The notes beneath the pieces were generated by a model. It made no database searches. It was not told the DNA's origin and saw only the letters and a program-made list of their open reading frames with translations. Source: Winogradskyella thalassocola (GTDB taxonomy: Bacteria; Bacteroidota; Bacteroidia; Flavobacteriales; Flavobacteriaceae). From it: a DNA stretch of 64,000 nucleotides. Location of the stretch: NCBI RefSeq assembly GCF_900099995.1, contig NZ_FNCZ01000002.1, positions 310,001-374,000 of the forward strand, read 5' to 3'. Positions within the stretch are counted from its first letter, which is position 1. Each line of letters opens with the position of its first letter. The position numbers and the translations under genes were made by a program. Positions 42,548-52,440 of the stretch are shown piece after piece.

Positions 42548-43480
42548 AAGAAACTATATTTTACAATCGCCTTTGCACTTATGATTTTAGTGAGTGCCCA
42601 AGCACAGCAAGACCCTCAGTACACACAGTACATGTATAATATGAATGTTGTTAACCCGGCTTATGCAGGTTCTAATGAAGCTTTATCCATAGGATTGTTA
42701 TACAGATCACAATGGATTGGTATTACGGACGCCCCAAAAACAGCAACCCTTTCGGTGCATAGTCCCGTAGGGAAAAATGTAGGTTTAGGATTATCGGTTA
42801 TTTCGGATAAAATAGGCCCCGTAGAAGAAAACAATGTGTATGCTGATTTTTCATACACCTTAAACTTAGGCGGAGAACATCGCTTAGCCTTTGGTTTAAA
42901 AGGGGGAGCAACCTTTCAAAATATAGGTTTGTTTAGTGATATTGGTAATGGTTATGTGCCAGATGCAAGTGATGAAGCTTTTAGCCAAAACACAAGTAAT
43001 ACCTATTTAAACATAGGAGCAGGTGCCTTTTATTACTCAGACAACTACTATGTGTCGCTATCCGTGCCCAACATGTTAAAGAGTACGTATTTAGATGTCA
43101 CCAACAATGGCCAACAATTTGAATACGGCTCAGAGGTTTTACATTATTTTCTATCTGCAGGATATGTGTTTGACTTATCAGCCAACACCAAATTTAAACC
43201 TTCATTTTTAGTGAAGTCCGCATTTAATGCCCCTACGTCTTTAGATCTGTCCGCAAACTTTTTGTTTCATGATAAATTTGAAGTAGGAGCCACGTATCGT
43301 TTAGACGACTCTGTAGGAGCGATGGCAAATTTTGCCGTAACACCAGATATTAGAATCGGTTACGCTTATGATTATACGACATCAGATCTTAATATAAAAT
43401 CGTCTGGGTCACATGAAATCATGTTGTTATTCGACCTTAATTTCTCTAAAAAAGTATCCATTTCACCTAGATTTTTCTAA
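42548..43480 (+). CDS. PorP/SprF-family outer-membrane protein
   Basis: Chosen start at 42548, which gives a clean signal peptide (M-K-K-L-Y-F-T-I-A-F-A-L-M-I-L-V-S-A-Q-A); an ATG at 42518 is also open. About 310 residues, outer-membrane beta-barrel, with the family start Q-D-P-Q-Y-T-Q-Y-M-Y-N-M-N-V-V-N-P-A-Y-A and the following G-S. PorP/SprF proteins handle export or anchoring of type B cargo. It lies between the giant adhesin and the OmpA/PD40 gene, the usual trio. Confidence 0.93.
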   Translation, partial: KKLYFTIAFALMILVSAQAQQDPQYTQYMYNMNVVNPAYAGSNEALSIGLLYRSQWIGITDAPKTATLSVHSPVGKNVGLGLSVISDKIGPVEENNVYADFSYTLNLGGEHRLAFGLKGGATFQNIGLFSDIGNGYVPDASDEAFSQNTSNTYLNIGAGAFYYSDNYYVSLSVPNMLKSTYLDVTNNGQQFEYGSEVLHYFLSAGYVFDLSANTKFKPSFLVKSAFNAPTSLDLSANFLFHDKFEVGATYRLDDSVGAMANFAVTPDIRIGYAYDYTTSDLNIKSSGSHEIMLLFDLNFSKKVSISPRFF

Positions 43481-43498
43481 CAAAATAAACGTTTTAAA

Positions 43499-45370
43499 AT
43501 GAAAAAAACATATAGTCTTTTATGCCTTTTATTAATCGTAACATTAGGCTACGGACAAAGCAAAGCAACAGAAAAAGCAGATAAACTTTACGATGGTTAT
43601 CAATATGTAGATGCTATTGATGCGTATCTAAAAGTCGTTGAAGACAATAGTGCAGATACTTATGTTTATAAGCAATTAGCAGATAGTTATTACCACTTGT
43701 TTAACATCAAAGAAGCCTCAACGTGGTATAAAAAAGCTTTGACGACGACTCAAGATTCTGAAACCTATTTTCGTTATGCACAAGTTTTAAAGTCAGAAGG
43801 AAACTATGACCAGGCGAATAAACAAATGGATATATTTTCTAAAATGGAGCCTAACGATCAACGTGCGAAAGCGCATTTAAAAAATCCTAATTACATTCCA
43901 AAATTAGCAGATATCTCTAAAACATTTAATGTTGAAGAGGTTGGAATTAACGATGGAGCACAAAGTGATTTTGGAGCTGTTTTATCTAATGACAATATTT
44001 TATACTTTGTAAGTACAAGAAAAATGTCTGGCAAAGAAGATGCTTGGACCAACCAACCGTATTTAGATATTTACAAATCTACCCGAAATGAAGACGGTAA
44101 TTTATCAGAACCAGAAGGAGTAGAGGAGTTGAATACCATCTATCACGATGGGCCATTAACCATAAGTGCTGATGGAAAAACGATGTACTTCTCACGAGAC
44201 GGACACAGTGATGGTACCTTTAAAAAGATAAAAAGCAAACGTGTAAAAGTCGCACAGCAAGGTATTTATAAAGCCACTATGGTCGAAGGTAAATGGGGAA
44301 ACATAGAAGCATTACCTATAAATAGTATAGAGTATACGGTAAGTCATCCAAGCATCAGTAGCGATGGGAAAACCCTTTATTTTGCATCAAATATGCCAAA
44401 CGGTATGGGAGATTCAGACATCTGGAAAATAAGTGTATCAGGAAACACCTATGGAGAACCTGTAAACTTAGGACCAAAAGTAAACACTTCAGGTAAGGAA
44501 GGCTTCCCTTATATCAGTGAAGATGGTATATTGTACTTTGCTTCAAGCGGACATCAAGGTTTTGGTGGATTAGATATTTTTCAATTCGATTTAAATAAAA
44601 ACGAAGCATCGGTAAACTTGGGAAACGCCATTAACACTACTAGAGACGATTTTGCTTTTAGTGTTAACAACACCTTAAAAGTCGGTTATTTTTCATCAAA
44701 CAAATCTGGTGTAGATAATATTTATATGGCGATTCCTATCTGTCAGTTTGAAACTGTAGCACTCGTAAAAGATCAGGATACAAATGCCATACTACCAGGA
44801 GCAAGCGTTACCATTTTAGATGCTCAATTAAATGAGATCGCAGCGCAAGCGACAGAGATGACTGGCAAAACAAGCTTTAATGTTAGCTGTGATAACACTT
44901 ATACTATAAATGTTTCCATGGATGGTTATGAAACGGCTTCGTTTAAAGTAGAAGCTTCAGAAGGTGAAGATGTCATTGTTAATGCGGATTTAAAACCAAT
45001 AAACGAAATGATTACTGAGACCGAAGTCAAGTTAAAGAACATTTACTTTGAGTTCAATAAGAGTAACATTACCAATCAAGGAGCCTTAGAATTAGATAAA
45101 TTGGTTGAGATTATGAAGGATTACCCAGAGATGGTCATTATGATACGTTCACATACAGACACCAAAGGAAAGGCTGATTACAATTTAAAATTATCAGAAA
45201 GACGTGCACAATCCACGATGCACTATGTGATTTCTAAAGGTGTCAATAAAGCGAGATTATCAGCCAAAGGTATGGGATCTACAACACCAAAAATAGATTG
45301 TAAATCTAATTGTACAGAAGATGAAGATGCACAAAATAGACGCTCTGAGTTTTTGATTGTTAAGGATTAA
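43499..45370 (+). CDS. OmpA-family protein with TPR and PD40 repeats (PorE/SprF-associated)
   Basis: The 623-residue product has a signal peptide, TPR-like helices (about 25-130), a PD40 beta-propeller (about 150-410, repeated L-Y-F-A/V-S), a carboxypeptidase-regulatory-like domain (about 420-500) and an OmpA peptidoglycan-binding domain (about 515-623; Y-F-E-F-N-K-S-N-I, S-H-T-D-T-K-G, L-S-E-R-R-A-Q). This is the usual partner of PorP/SprF genes. Its last 60 bp occur again as a fragment at 28501-28560. Confidence 0.92.
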   Translation: MKKTYSLLCLLLIVTLGYGQSKATEKADKLYDGYQYVDAIDAYLKVVEDNSADTYVYKQLADSYYHLFNIKEASTWYKKALTTTQDSETYFRYAQVLKSEGNYDQANKQMDIFSKMEPNDQRAKAHLKNPNYIPKLADISKTFNVEEVGINDGAQSDFGAVLSNDNILYFVSTRKMSGKEDAWTNQPYLDIYKSTRNEDGNLSEPEGVEELNTIYHDGPLTISADGKTMYFSRDGHSDGTFKKIKSKRVKVAQQGIYKATMVEGKWGNIEALPINSIEYTVSHPSISSDGKTLYFASNMPNGMGDSDIWKISVSGNTYGEPVNLGPKVNTSGKEGFPYISEDGILYFASSGHQGFGGLDIFQFDLNKNEASVNLGNAINTTRDDFAFSVNNTLKVGYFSSNKSGVDNIYMAIPICQFETVALVKDQDTNAILPGASVTILDAQLNEIAAQATEMTGKTSFNVSCDNTYTINVSMDGYETASFKVEASEGEDVIVNADLKPINEMITETEVKLKNIYFEFNKSNITNQGALELDKLVEIMKDYPEMVIMIRSHTDTKGKADYNLKLSERRAQSTMHYVISKGVNKARLSAKGMGSTTPKIDCKSNCTEDEDAQNRRSEFLIVKD

Positions 45371-45445
45371 ATAGGATGACGTGATTTAGTCTCTGATTTT
45401 ATTAAAGATTCTAAAACAAAGAATTATTAATCGTAAAATTCAATT

Positions 45446-45485
45446 AACAGTCAGGCTTAAGTAACTATAAGCTTGGCTGTTTGTT
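45446..45485 (+). terminator. Terminator of the adhesin/SprF/OmpA unit
   Basis: Stem AACAGTCAGGCTTA / TAAGCTTGGCTGTT with an 8-base loop, followed by a T-rich stretch, about 75 bp after the OmpA stop. Confidence 0.75.
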
Positions 45486-45654
45486 TTAATAGGTAGGGAA
45501 TTATTAGATATAATTGTTCTATTATTTTTAGCAAAATTTTTATTTTCACAAACAATTAACAACGGCATATTAAGTTAATAAAATAGTTTAAAATAATCAA
45601 AGTTTATGTCTTTTTAACGTGTTGATTATTAGAGGTTTTTGATAAAGGATTCAA

Positions 45655-48600
45655 ATGGGTAGATATTTATTTTTAATAGTTTTTAGTATATTTTTCTTTC
45701 AGTTACATGCACAAGAACCAAACGATTGTGTAAATGCTGTAACGGTTTGTGGTAATGGTACATTTTCGTCTAATGCTACAGGATATGGTAATGACTATGA
45801 GGTTAGTTCTTGCGGTGGTAGTGAGCATAATTCACTTTGGTTAGAAGTTAATATTGTGCAATCCGGAACTTTAGGGTTTGATTTAATTCCTAATGATCCA
45901 GATATTTTGGTCGATTATGATTTTTGGGTTTATGGACCAAATCGTATTTGTTCTAACCTAGGAAGTCCAATTCGATGTGCAACAACCAATCCTAATGAAG
46001 CGGGTCTTGCAAGTAACCAAACAGGTATTAACGGAAGTACAACTTTAACACAATCAGGACCAGGAGCCAATGGTAATGGTTATGTATATTGGTTAAATGT
46101 TAATGTTGGGGAATCCTATTTTATTGTTATTGATAGACCTGCTGGAGATGGCGGTTTTCAATTAGAATGGACAGGTACCGCAAACGATGGGACAGGGGCA
46201 TTTCCGGCGCCACCAGTTGTCAATGATATTGACGATGTTCTACAATGTAGTAGTACTCCAGATATAGCCGTATTTGGTTTAGATGGTTTAAAGTCAAGTA
46301 TTAATTCGGACCCACTAAATACTATTGATTTCTATGGAAGTTTGGCCGATGCTACAGATGATATTAATGAATTACCAGGTATTTATGCCAATACATCTAA
46401 CCCACAAACTATTTATGCTAAAGTCAAATCTTCAGGAACAGATTGTTATTCTATAGTTGATTTTGATTTAATAGTGACTCCAATTCCCACCGCGGCATTA
46501 GCAGTATCAAGTACAGCGATATGTGAAGGTGAAGACGTGACATTTACAATAACAGGAACACCAAATGCGACAATACTTTATAACATAGATGGAGGTACTA
46601 CGCAATCCATATTATTAGACGCCACAGGTTCTACTATTATAACACAATCGGCTACGAGTGATATAACGTTAAACTTAGAAGATGCACAAATCTTAAATGA
46701 TGCAGGAATTGTAGTATGTGCGCAAGGTTTAACGGATTCTGAAACCGTAACGGTATCTTCTAATGCCACACCCGTAATGGTTAATAATTCTCCAATTTGT
46801 GAAGGTGAAGATGGTGAGATAGAATTTTCAGGAGATCCTAACGCAACAATTGCTTATACTGTAGATACCGGATCACCTCAAACATTATCTTTAGATGCCA
46901 CCGGAAATTTCACACTTACATTACCTGCTTTAACAGCGACTACCAACGTAGAAATACTAACGGTTACAAGTCCGATTCCACCAAATTGTGTAAATACACT
47001 TAATGTTATTGAAACCATAACTGTTAATCCATCACCAACAGTTATAAACCCAAGTCCTTTATTAGTCTGTAATGACGGTATAAACCCTAATTCAGCGGAA
47101 TTCGATTTAGATCTTGAAAGCGCTGCTATTTCGAATAACGAAGCAAACGTAAACGTAACATATTACGAAACTCAAGCTTTAGCTGAAGCAGGAAATCCGC
47201 TTACGGCACTTGTGTCTCCTTATGATAGTACGTCAGCAAGTCAAACTGTTTATGTGCGCGTAGAAACTAATTTAGGCTGTGTTGATTATACGACTCTTAA
47301 TCTTGAAGTGGTTGGTGCTCCTATTGCAAATACAGTAGCTCCATTGCAAAGCTGTGATGCCAATAGTCAAGGTTTTGGAACTTTCGATTTAACCCAAGCC
47401 GAAGCCGATATTATTGCCGGAAACACACAGCCCGTGCAAGTATCATATTATATATCGCAAGCCGAAGCAGAAGCTGGCACTCCAGAAATTACAGATCCAA
47501 CAGCGTTTCAAAATACGTCTGCATATAACCAAACGATTCATGTTCGTGTAGATACAGACGGAACAGCGTGTTATAATGTATCGAGCTTAGACTTAGAAGT
47601 ATTCGATACTCCAGCAATGAACACCTTACTACCTTTGGAAGTTTGTGATGATGCAGTAAATGATGGATTTACACAATTCGATTTAGATTCTCAAACCCCT
47701 TTACTTTTAGGTGGTACTACAGATGTTACGGTAACTTATCATATATCGCAATCCGATGCTGAAGATAGATTAAATGCTATTTCCGGATTATATACAAATA
47801 CAAGTAGTACGCAAACTATTTATATACGTGCCGAAAATAATTTTAATACAGATTGTTTTGAAATTACGACGCTTAGCTTAATTGTTAATCCTTTGCCTAC
47901 AGCAATTACGCCAACGGCCTTACAAGTTTGCGACGATGGCACACCAGATGGTTTAACTCAGATCGATTTAAGTTTAAAGACCACAGAAATTACAGGTAAT
48001 AATCCTAATTATTCGGTAAATTATTATGAAACTTTAGCTGAAGCAGAATCAGAAACCAATGTTTTACCGACGTTATACACCAATACAAGTAACGGGCAAA
48101 TTGTTATTGCAAGAATTGAAAATATAAATACAGGTTGTTACGATTTTACAACATTAGAATTAGTTGTAGAGCAAGCACCTGTCGCAAATAGTCCTACAGC
48201 CTTAGACTATTGTGATCCTGATAGTGATGGTTTTGGACTTTTTGATTTAACAACTAAAGACAATGAGATTACAGGGGGAGATACAACATTAACAGTGAGT
48301 TACCATGAGACAATGGCAGATGCTGATATTAATGTCAACCCTATAGTAGGTCTTTATCCAAATATTGTACAAAATGCGCAAACGGTTTATGCGCGTGTAG
48401 AAAGTTCAACAATTGCAACAGATTGTGATTCTATTGTAACCTTACAACTTTTTGTTAATCCAACTCCACAATTGGGAGCGACATCACCTGACCCCTTAGA
48501 GATTTGTGATGATATATCTGCAGATGGTTTCGGACAGTTCGATTTAACTAGTAAAATACCGGAGATTCTACAGAATTTAACAGATCCTACATTCTATACA

Positions 48601-51594
48601 GTCTCATTTTACTTGAATGAAACTGACGCAGATGATGGATTAAACCCAATCACTAATTCAGCAAACTATACCAATAGTGATGATTTTAATCAAGTGATTT
48701 GGATTCGTGTTGAAGATAATGCTTCAGGTTGTTATAAATTAACAACTTTAGAATTGATTGTAAATGCCATACCAGTATTGGTGCAAGCAAATCCATTGTT
48801 GTTATGTGATGATAATAATCCAGGTGATGAAATTGAAGCATTTACTTTAGAAAATGCTGCTGATGAGATTCTAAACGGACAATCTGGTATCGGACTAACG
48901 TTTTTTGAAACACAATTGGATGCTGATACTAATACCAATCCTATTTTTAGTCCTTATTCAAATACTTCAAATCCACAGACCATATTTGTAAAAGCAACCA
49001 ATAATGCAACAGGTTGTACAAATACCATAACATTAACGTTGCGAGTAAGTCCAATTCCATCACCAACGGCTCCTGCAGATTTAGAAGTCTGTGATGACGA
49101 TACAGACGGATTTACAAATTTTAATTTAGAAGAAAGAACAATCGAAATCATAGGTGGTGAGCTTGATGTTGCTATTACGTATCACGAAACCTTAGAAGAT
49201 GCCAATACAGGTGTTAATGCTTTTGCAAGTCCTTACACTAATATAGTGATGAACCAGCAAACGATTTATATCAGAGCAACTAATACAATTACGGGTTGTT
49301 ACGATATTTCAAGGACCTTAACGCTTCGTGTTTTAGAGACACCACAAGTGCCTGTGGCATTATCTGAATATGTGACTTGTGATTCAAATGCGGATGGTTT
49401 TACGCAGTTCGATTTAACAAATAAAGATTTAGAAATACTAGGAAATCAAACCGATGTCAGTTTAACCTATCATGTTAATGAAGCGGATGCCTTATCTGGA
49501 AATAATCCAATATCGACACCAGGAAGTTTTACCAATTCTAGCAATCCACAAACCATTTTTGTGCGTTTAGAGAATGACAATAATGTTTGTTTTGATATTG
49601 GTTCTTTTGAAATTAGTGTGGCTCTTCCACCAGAAGCGATACAACCACTTCCACTAGAATTATGTGATGATGCTGTTGCAGATGAAATTACTGTTTTTGA
49701 TTTAACAGTAAAAAATGACGAGATTACTGGTGGCCAAGCAGGTTGGAGTGTTGCCTATTATGAAACTTTAGCTGCTGCTGAAAATGAAATCGATCCTGTT
49801 GATGCGGAAGCTTATACTAATGTATCCGTTTTAGGCGCATTAGCCAATCCACAAACCTTATTTGCTGTGGTCACAGATACAGACACTGGTTGTAGAGATA
49901 TGGCAACGCTGACTATACGTGTTATGCCTAATCCAACGCCAACACCAAGCGATCAATTACCTGATTTAGAATTGTGTGATGCTATAAATACAGGAGATGG
50001 AGTAGAAGTTTTTGATTTAACCGAAAATGAAATTCTAATCCTTAATGGAGAAGCCGGAGTCACAGCAAGCTACTATGAGAGTTTAGACGATGCTGAATCG
50101 GGAACTAACGGTATACCAGACCCAACGCAATACACTAATATCGATACACCAGAACAAGAAATTTATGTTAGAGTAACCAATGATGTTACAGACTGTTATA
50201 CCATAGTAGATTTTACAATTAAAGTGCATCCATTACCAGAAGTGGTTGCCGTAACAGATTTTATTCAATGTGAATTGTTTACTGATGGCTTTGACAATTT
50301 TGACTTAACGACAAAAGACGAAGAAGTTTTAAATGGGCAAGATCCAACACAGTTTATGGTGACTTATCACGCTAATTTAGCGGATGCGGAAGCGGGGATG
50401 AATGGTTTAGTGAGTTTGTATACCAATACGAGTAATCCTCAACAAATCTTTGTAACCATCACCAATACTGTTACAGGATGTTCAATAAGTACACAAAGTT
50501 TTAATATTGAAGTACAAGAAGCCGCACAAGCGAATCCAAATATGGATCCTATTATTTACGAAACTTGTGATGACAATATGGAAACGGACGACAATCCAAC
50601 TAATGACAGTGCTCAGTTCGATTTAACCACGAGAGATCCAGAAGTTTTAGATGGCCAAGATCCATTGAATTACATAGTAACCTATTATGAAAACCAAGAG
50701 GATGCAGACTTAAAGGTTAATCCTCTACCAACTTTATATGAAAATATCGTGAATCCACAAGTGATTTATGCGAGGGTTGATAATGATACTTTAGATGGTA
50801 CAGGCAATGATACGTCTGTTTGTTATGAAGTTGCTGCATTGACATTATTAGTAAATCCGATACCAGAGTTTAATTTAGAAGACAGCTACACATTATGTTT
50901 AAATACTAATGGGACCGAAGTTTTAGATCCATTAGTAATAGACACTGGTTTATCTGCAACTGATTATAGTTTTGTATGGACTCTTGAAGGGTCTTTCATT
51001 GGCCAGACGGGATCTAGTATTATGCCAACTCAAGGAGGAAATTATTCGGTTTATATAACGAATCTAGTTACAGGTTGTGAAAATGACGATGCAACAGTAG
51101 TCATAGAAAGTGAGCCACCAAGTCTAAGCGTGGAGCTGTTAACACAAGCCTTTGCTAATAACCACGTTTTAGAAGCGATAGCGACAGGCATTAGTGTTTA
51201 CGAGTACAGTTTAGATGGAGGGCCTTGGCAAGATGAAGGTATATTTGCTAATGTGTCTACAGGTGAGCATCTCATAACAGCAAGAGATAAAAATGGTTGT
51301 GGAATCACCACCGAATCAATTTTTGTGATCGATTACCCATTATATTTTACACCAAATGGAGATGGTAATAATGACACTTGGAATATTGAAGGTATAGGAA
51401 GTAATGCTATAATTTACATATTTGACCGTTACGGAAAGTTATTAAAGCAACTAAGTCCGGATGGAGAAGGTTGGAACGGAACATTGAACGGTAATGCTAT
51501 GCCAACGAGCGACTATTGGTTTACAGTAGAGTATGATGAGCCTAGTAGTGGTGTCCGTAAAGAATTTCAAGCCCATTTTGCGTTGAAGAGATAG
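45655..51594 (+). CDS. Giant repeat-built T9SS type B surface protein
   Basis: The 1979-residue product has a signal peptide (M-G-R-Y-L-F-L-I-V-F-S-I-F-F-F-Q-L-H-A-Q), a lectin-like N-terminal sandwich (about 22-180) and irregular beta domains to about residue 460. About 13 repeats of about 98 residues follow, with the pattern C-D-D, D-G-F, F-D-L-T, E-I/L-x-x-G, V-T/S-Y-H/Y-E-T, T-N-T-S-N-P-Q-T-I-Y/F, V-N-P-x-P. It ends with a type B sorting domain (Y-F-T-P-N-G-D-G-N-N-D-T-W, F-D-R-Y-G-K). Many acidic residues suggest calcium binding. It is probably a stalk-like adhesin and has no neighbouring SprF of its own other than the one at 42548. Confidence 0.9.
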   Translation: MGRYLFLIVFSIFFFQLHAQEPNDCVNAVTVCGNGTFSSNATGYGNDYEVSSCGGSEHNSLWLEVNIVQSGTLGFDLIPNDPDILVDYDFWVYGPNRICSNLGSPIRCATTNPNEAGLASNQTGINGSTTLTQSGPGANGNGYVYWLNVNVGESYFIVIDRPAGDGGFQLEWTGTANDGTGAFPAPPVVNDIDDVLQCSSTPDIAVFGLDGLKSSINSDPLNTIDFYGSLADATDDINELPGIYANTSNPQTIYAKVKSSGTDCYSIVDFDLIVTPIPTAALAVSSTAICEGEDVTFTITGTPNATILYNIDGGTTQSILLDATGSTIITQSATSDITLNLEDAQILNDAGIVVCAQGLTDSETVTVSSNATPVMVNNSPICEGEDGEIEFSGDPNATIAYTVDTGSPQTLSLDATGNFTLTLPALTATTNVEILTVTSPIPPNCVNTLNVIETITVNPSPTVINPSPLLVCNDGINPNSAEFDLDLESAAISNNEANVNVTYYETQALAEAGNPLTALVSPYDSTSASQTVYVRVETNLGCVDYTTLNLEVVGAPIANTVAPLQSCDANSQGFGTFDLTQAEADIIAGNTQPVQVSYYISQAEAEAGTPEITDPTAFQNTSAYNQTIHVRVDTDGTACYNVSSLDLEVFDTPAMNTLLPLEVCDDAVNDGFTQFDLDSQTPLLLGGTTDVTVTYHISQSDAEDRLNAISGLYTNTSSTQTIYIRAENNFNTDCFEITTLSLIVNPLPTAITPTALQVCDDGTPDGLTQIDLSLKTTEITGNNPNYSVNYYETLAEAESETNVLPTLYTNTSNGQIVIARIENINTGCYDFTTLELVVEQAPVANSPTALDYCDPDSDGFGLFDLTTKDNEITGGDTTLTVSYHETMADADINVNPIVGLYPNIVQNAQTVYARVESSTIATDCDSIVTLQLFVNPTPQLGATSPDPLEICDDISADGFGQFDLTSKIPEILQNLTDPTFYTVSFYLNETDADDGLNPITNSANYTNSDDFNQVIWIRVEDNASGCYKLTTLELIVNAIPVLVQANPLLLCDDNNPGDEIEAFTLENAADEILNGQSGIGLTFFETQLDADTNTNPIFSPYSNTSNPQTIFVKATNNATGCTNTITLTLRVSPIPSPTAPADLEVCDDDTDGFTNFNLEERTIEIIGGELDVAITYHETLEDANTGVNAFASPYTNIVMNQQTIYIRATNTITGCYDISRTLTLRVLETPQVPVALSEYVTCDSNADGFTQFDLTNKDLEILGNQTDVSLTYHVNEADALSGNNPISTPGSFTNSSNPQTIFVRLENDNNVCFDIGSFEISVALPPEAIQPLPLELCDDAVADEITVFDLTVKNDEITGGQAGWSVAYYETLAAAENEIDPVDAEAYTNVSVLGALANPQTLFAVVTDTDTGCRDMATLTIRVMPNPTPTPSDQLPDLELCDAINTGDGVEVFDLTENEILILNGEAGVTASYYESLDDAESGTNGIPDPTQYTNIDTPEQEIYVRVTNDVTDCYTIVDFTIKVHPLPEVVAVTDFIQCELFTDGFDNFDLTTKDEEVLNGQDPTQFMVTYHANLADAEAGMNGLVSLYTNTSNPQQIFVTITNTVTGCSISTQSFNIEVQEAAQANPNMDPIIYETCDDNMETDDNPTNDSAQFDLTTRDPEVLDGQDPLNYIVTYYENQEDADLKVNPLPTLYENIVNPQVIYARVDNDTLDGTGNDTSVCYEVAALTLLVNPIPEFNLEDSYTLCLNTNGTEVLDPLVIDTGLSATDYSFVWTLEGSFIGQTGSSIMPTQGGNYSVYITNLVTGCENDDATVVIESEPPSLSVELLTQAFANNHVLEAIATGISVYEYSLDGGPWQDEGIFANVSTGEHLITARDKNGCGITTESIFVIDYPLYFTPNGDGNNDTWNIEGIGSNAIIYIFDRYGKLLKQLSPDGEGWNGTLNGNAMPTSDYWFTVEYDEPSSGVRKEFQAHFALKR
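47029..50870 (+). repeat. About 13 tandem protein repeats of ~98 residues
   Basis: In-frame repeats within the surface protein, each about 294 bp. Repeated landmarks are C-D-D, F-D-L-T, Y-T-N-T-S-N-P-Q-T and V-N-P-x-P. Protein sequence is conserved more than DNA, so the repeats are old. A further degenerate unit precedes at about 46200-46490. Confidence 0.8.
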
Positions 51595-51616
51595 TTTCAA
51601 TTTAAAAATTATTTAT

Positions 51617-51655
51617 AAAAAAGCTGAATATCATAAAGGATCATTCAGCTTTTTC
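51617..51655 (+). terminator. Terminator after the repeat protein gene
   Basis: Stem AAAAAAGCTGAAT / ATTCAGCTTTTT with a loop of about 15 bases and a T-rich tail. Confidence 0.85.
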
Positions 51656-51707
51656 TTTTTGTAACAGCCGTTCTTGGATCTACTAAGCAATCCAAAGATA
51701 TATTATG

Positions 51708-51715
51708 TATTTTTG
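51708..51715 (+). promoter_or_regulatory. -7 element TATTTTTG (nitroreductase gene)
   Basis: Match to TAnnTTTG 16 bp before the ATG at 51732. No TGAY box is upstream. Confidence 0.45.
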
Positions 51716-51731
51716 AAAAAAATTAGAACAA

Positions 51732-52361
51732 ATGTCCATCATAGAAAAGTTGCAATGGCGTTATGCTACCAAAAAATTTGATGCTACTAAAACACTTTCA
51801 AAGGAAAAACTAAATACCTTAAAGGAAGCTTTCAATTTAACGGCTTTATCATATGGTCTACAAACCTTAAAGTTAGTCGTTATTGAAGATAAAATAGCTA
51901 GAGAAAGATTGGTTGAAGTGGCTTATGGTCAACGTCAAGTTGTCGATGCGTCTCATTTATTGGTCTTATGTATTCAAACTGAAATTGATGGTAATGATGT
52001 TAATAACCATTTTGATACTATAAAAGCGATTCGAAATACACCTGATGCGATTCTGAACCCTTTTAAAAAGGAATTAAAATCTACAGTTGAAGACATGCCT
52101 GCAGATAAGAAGCTTATTTGGGCAACTAAGCAGGCGTATATTGCTCTAGGTAATCTAATGACTGTTTGTGCCGTAGAAGGCATAGATAGTTGTCCCATGG
52201 AAGGGTTTATACCAACAGCATTAGATGAAAAATTGGAATTACAGAAGCATGGTTTAAGTTCTGTTTTATTGCTTCCGGTTGGGTATAGAGCTGATGATGA
52301 TATGTTTTCAGAACTCAAAAAAGTGAGACAACCACTTTCAAAAACGATTGTAGAATTATAG
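51732..52361 (+). CDS. Nitroreductase-family NAD(P)H-dependent oxidoreductase
   Basis: A 209-residue FMN-dependent nitroreductase-fold protein. The typical start is I-E-K-L-Q-W-R-Y-A-T-K-K-F-D (compare R-R-S-I-R-x-F). It has a dimer-type core L-S-Y-G-L-Q-T-L and C-P-M-E-G-F (usual C-P-I-G/M-E-G), and ends in V-R-Q-P-L-S. It belongs to the NfsB-like subgroup that reduces nitro compounds or quinones. It stands alone with its own promoter and a terminator upstream. Confidence 0.9.
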   Translation: MSIIEKLQWRYATKKFDATKTLSKEKLNTLKEAFNLTALSYGLQTLKLVVIEDKIARERLVEVAYGQRQVVDASHLLVLCIQTEIDGNDVNNHFDTIKAIRNTPDAILNPFKKELKSTVEDMPADKKLIWATKQAYIALGNLMTVCAVEGIDSCPMEGFIPTALDEKLELQKHGLSSVLLLPVGYRADDDMFSELKKVRQPLSKTIVEL

Positions 52362-52392
52362 CAGTTTTAACTGTAAGAAATATGTAAAATGA

Positions 52393-52400
52393 TATCTTTG
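52393..52400 (+). promoter_or_regulatory. -7 element TATCTTTG (aminotransferase gene)
   Basis: Perfect match to TAnnTTTG about 40 bp before the ATG at 52441. Confidence 0.5.
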
Positions 52401-52440
52401 TTTTTCGACTGAAAAAACACAATAAAAATCAAAATTCACT

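Noticed and set aside
47029-50870. Assembly artefact in the repeat region
   Set aside because: The repeats have diverged at DNA level and the frame is intact throughout, so collapse or false duplication is unlikely.
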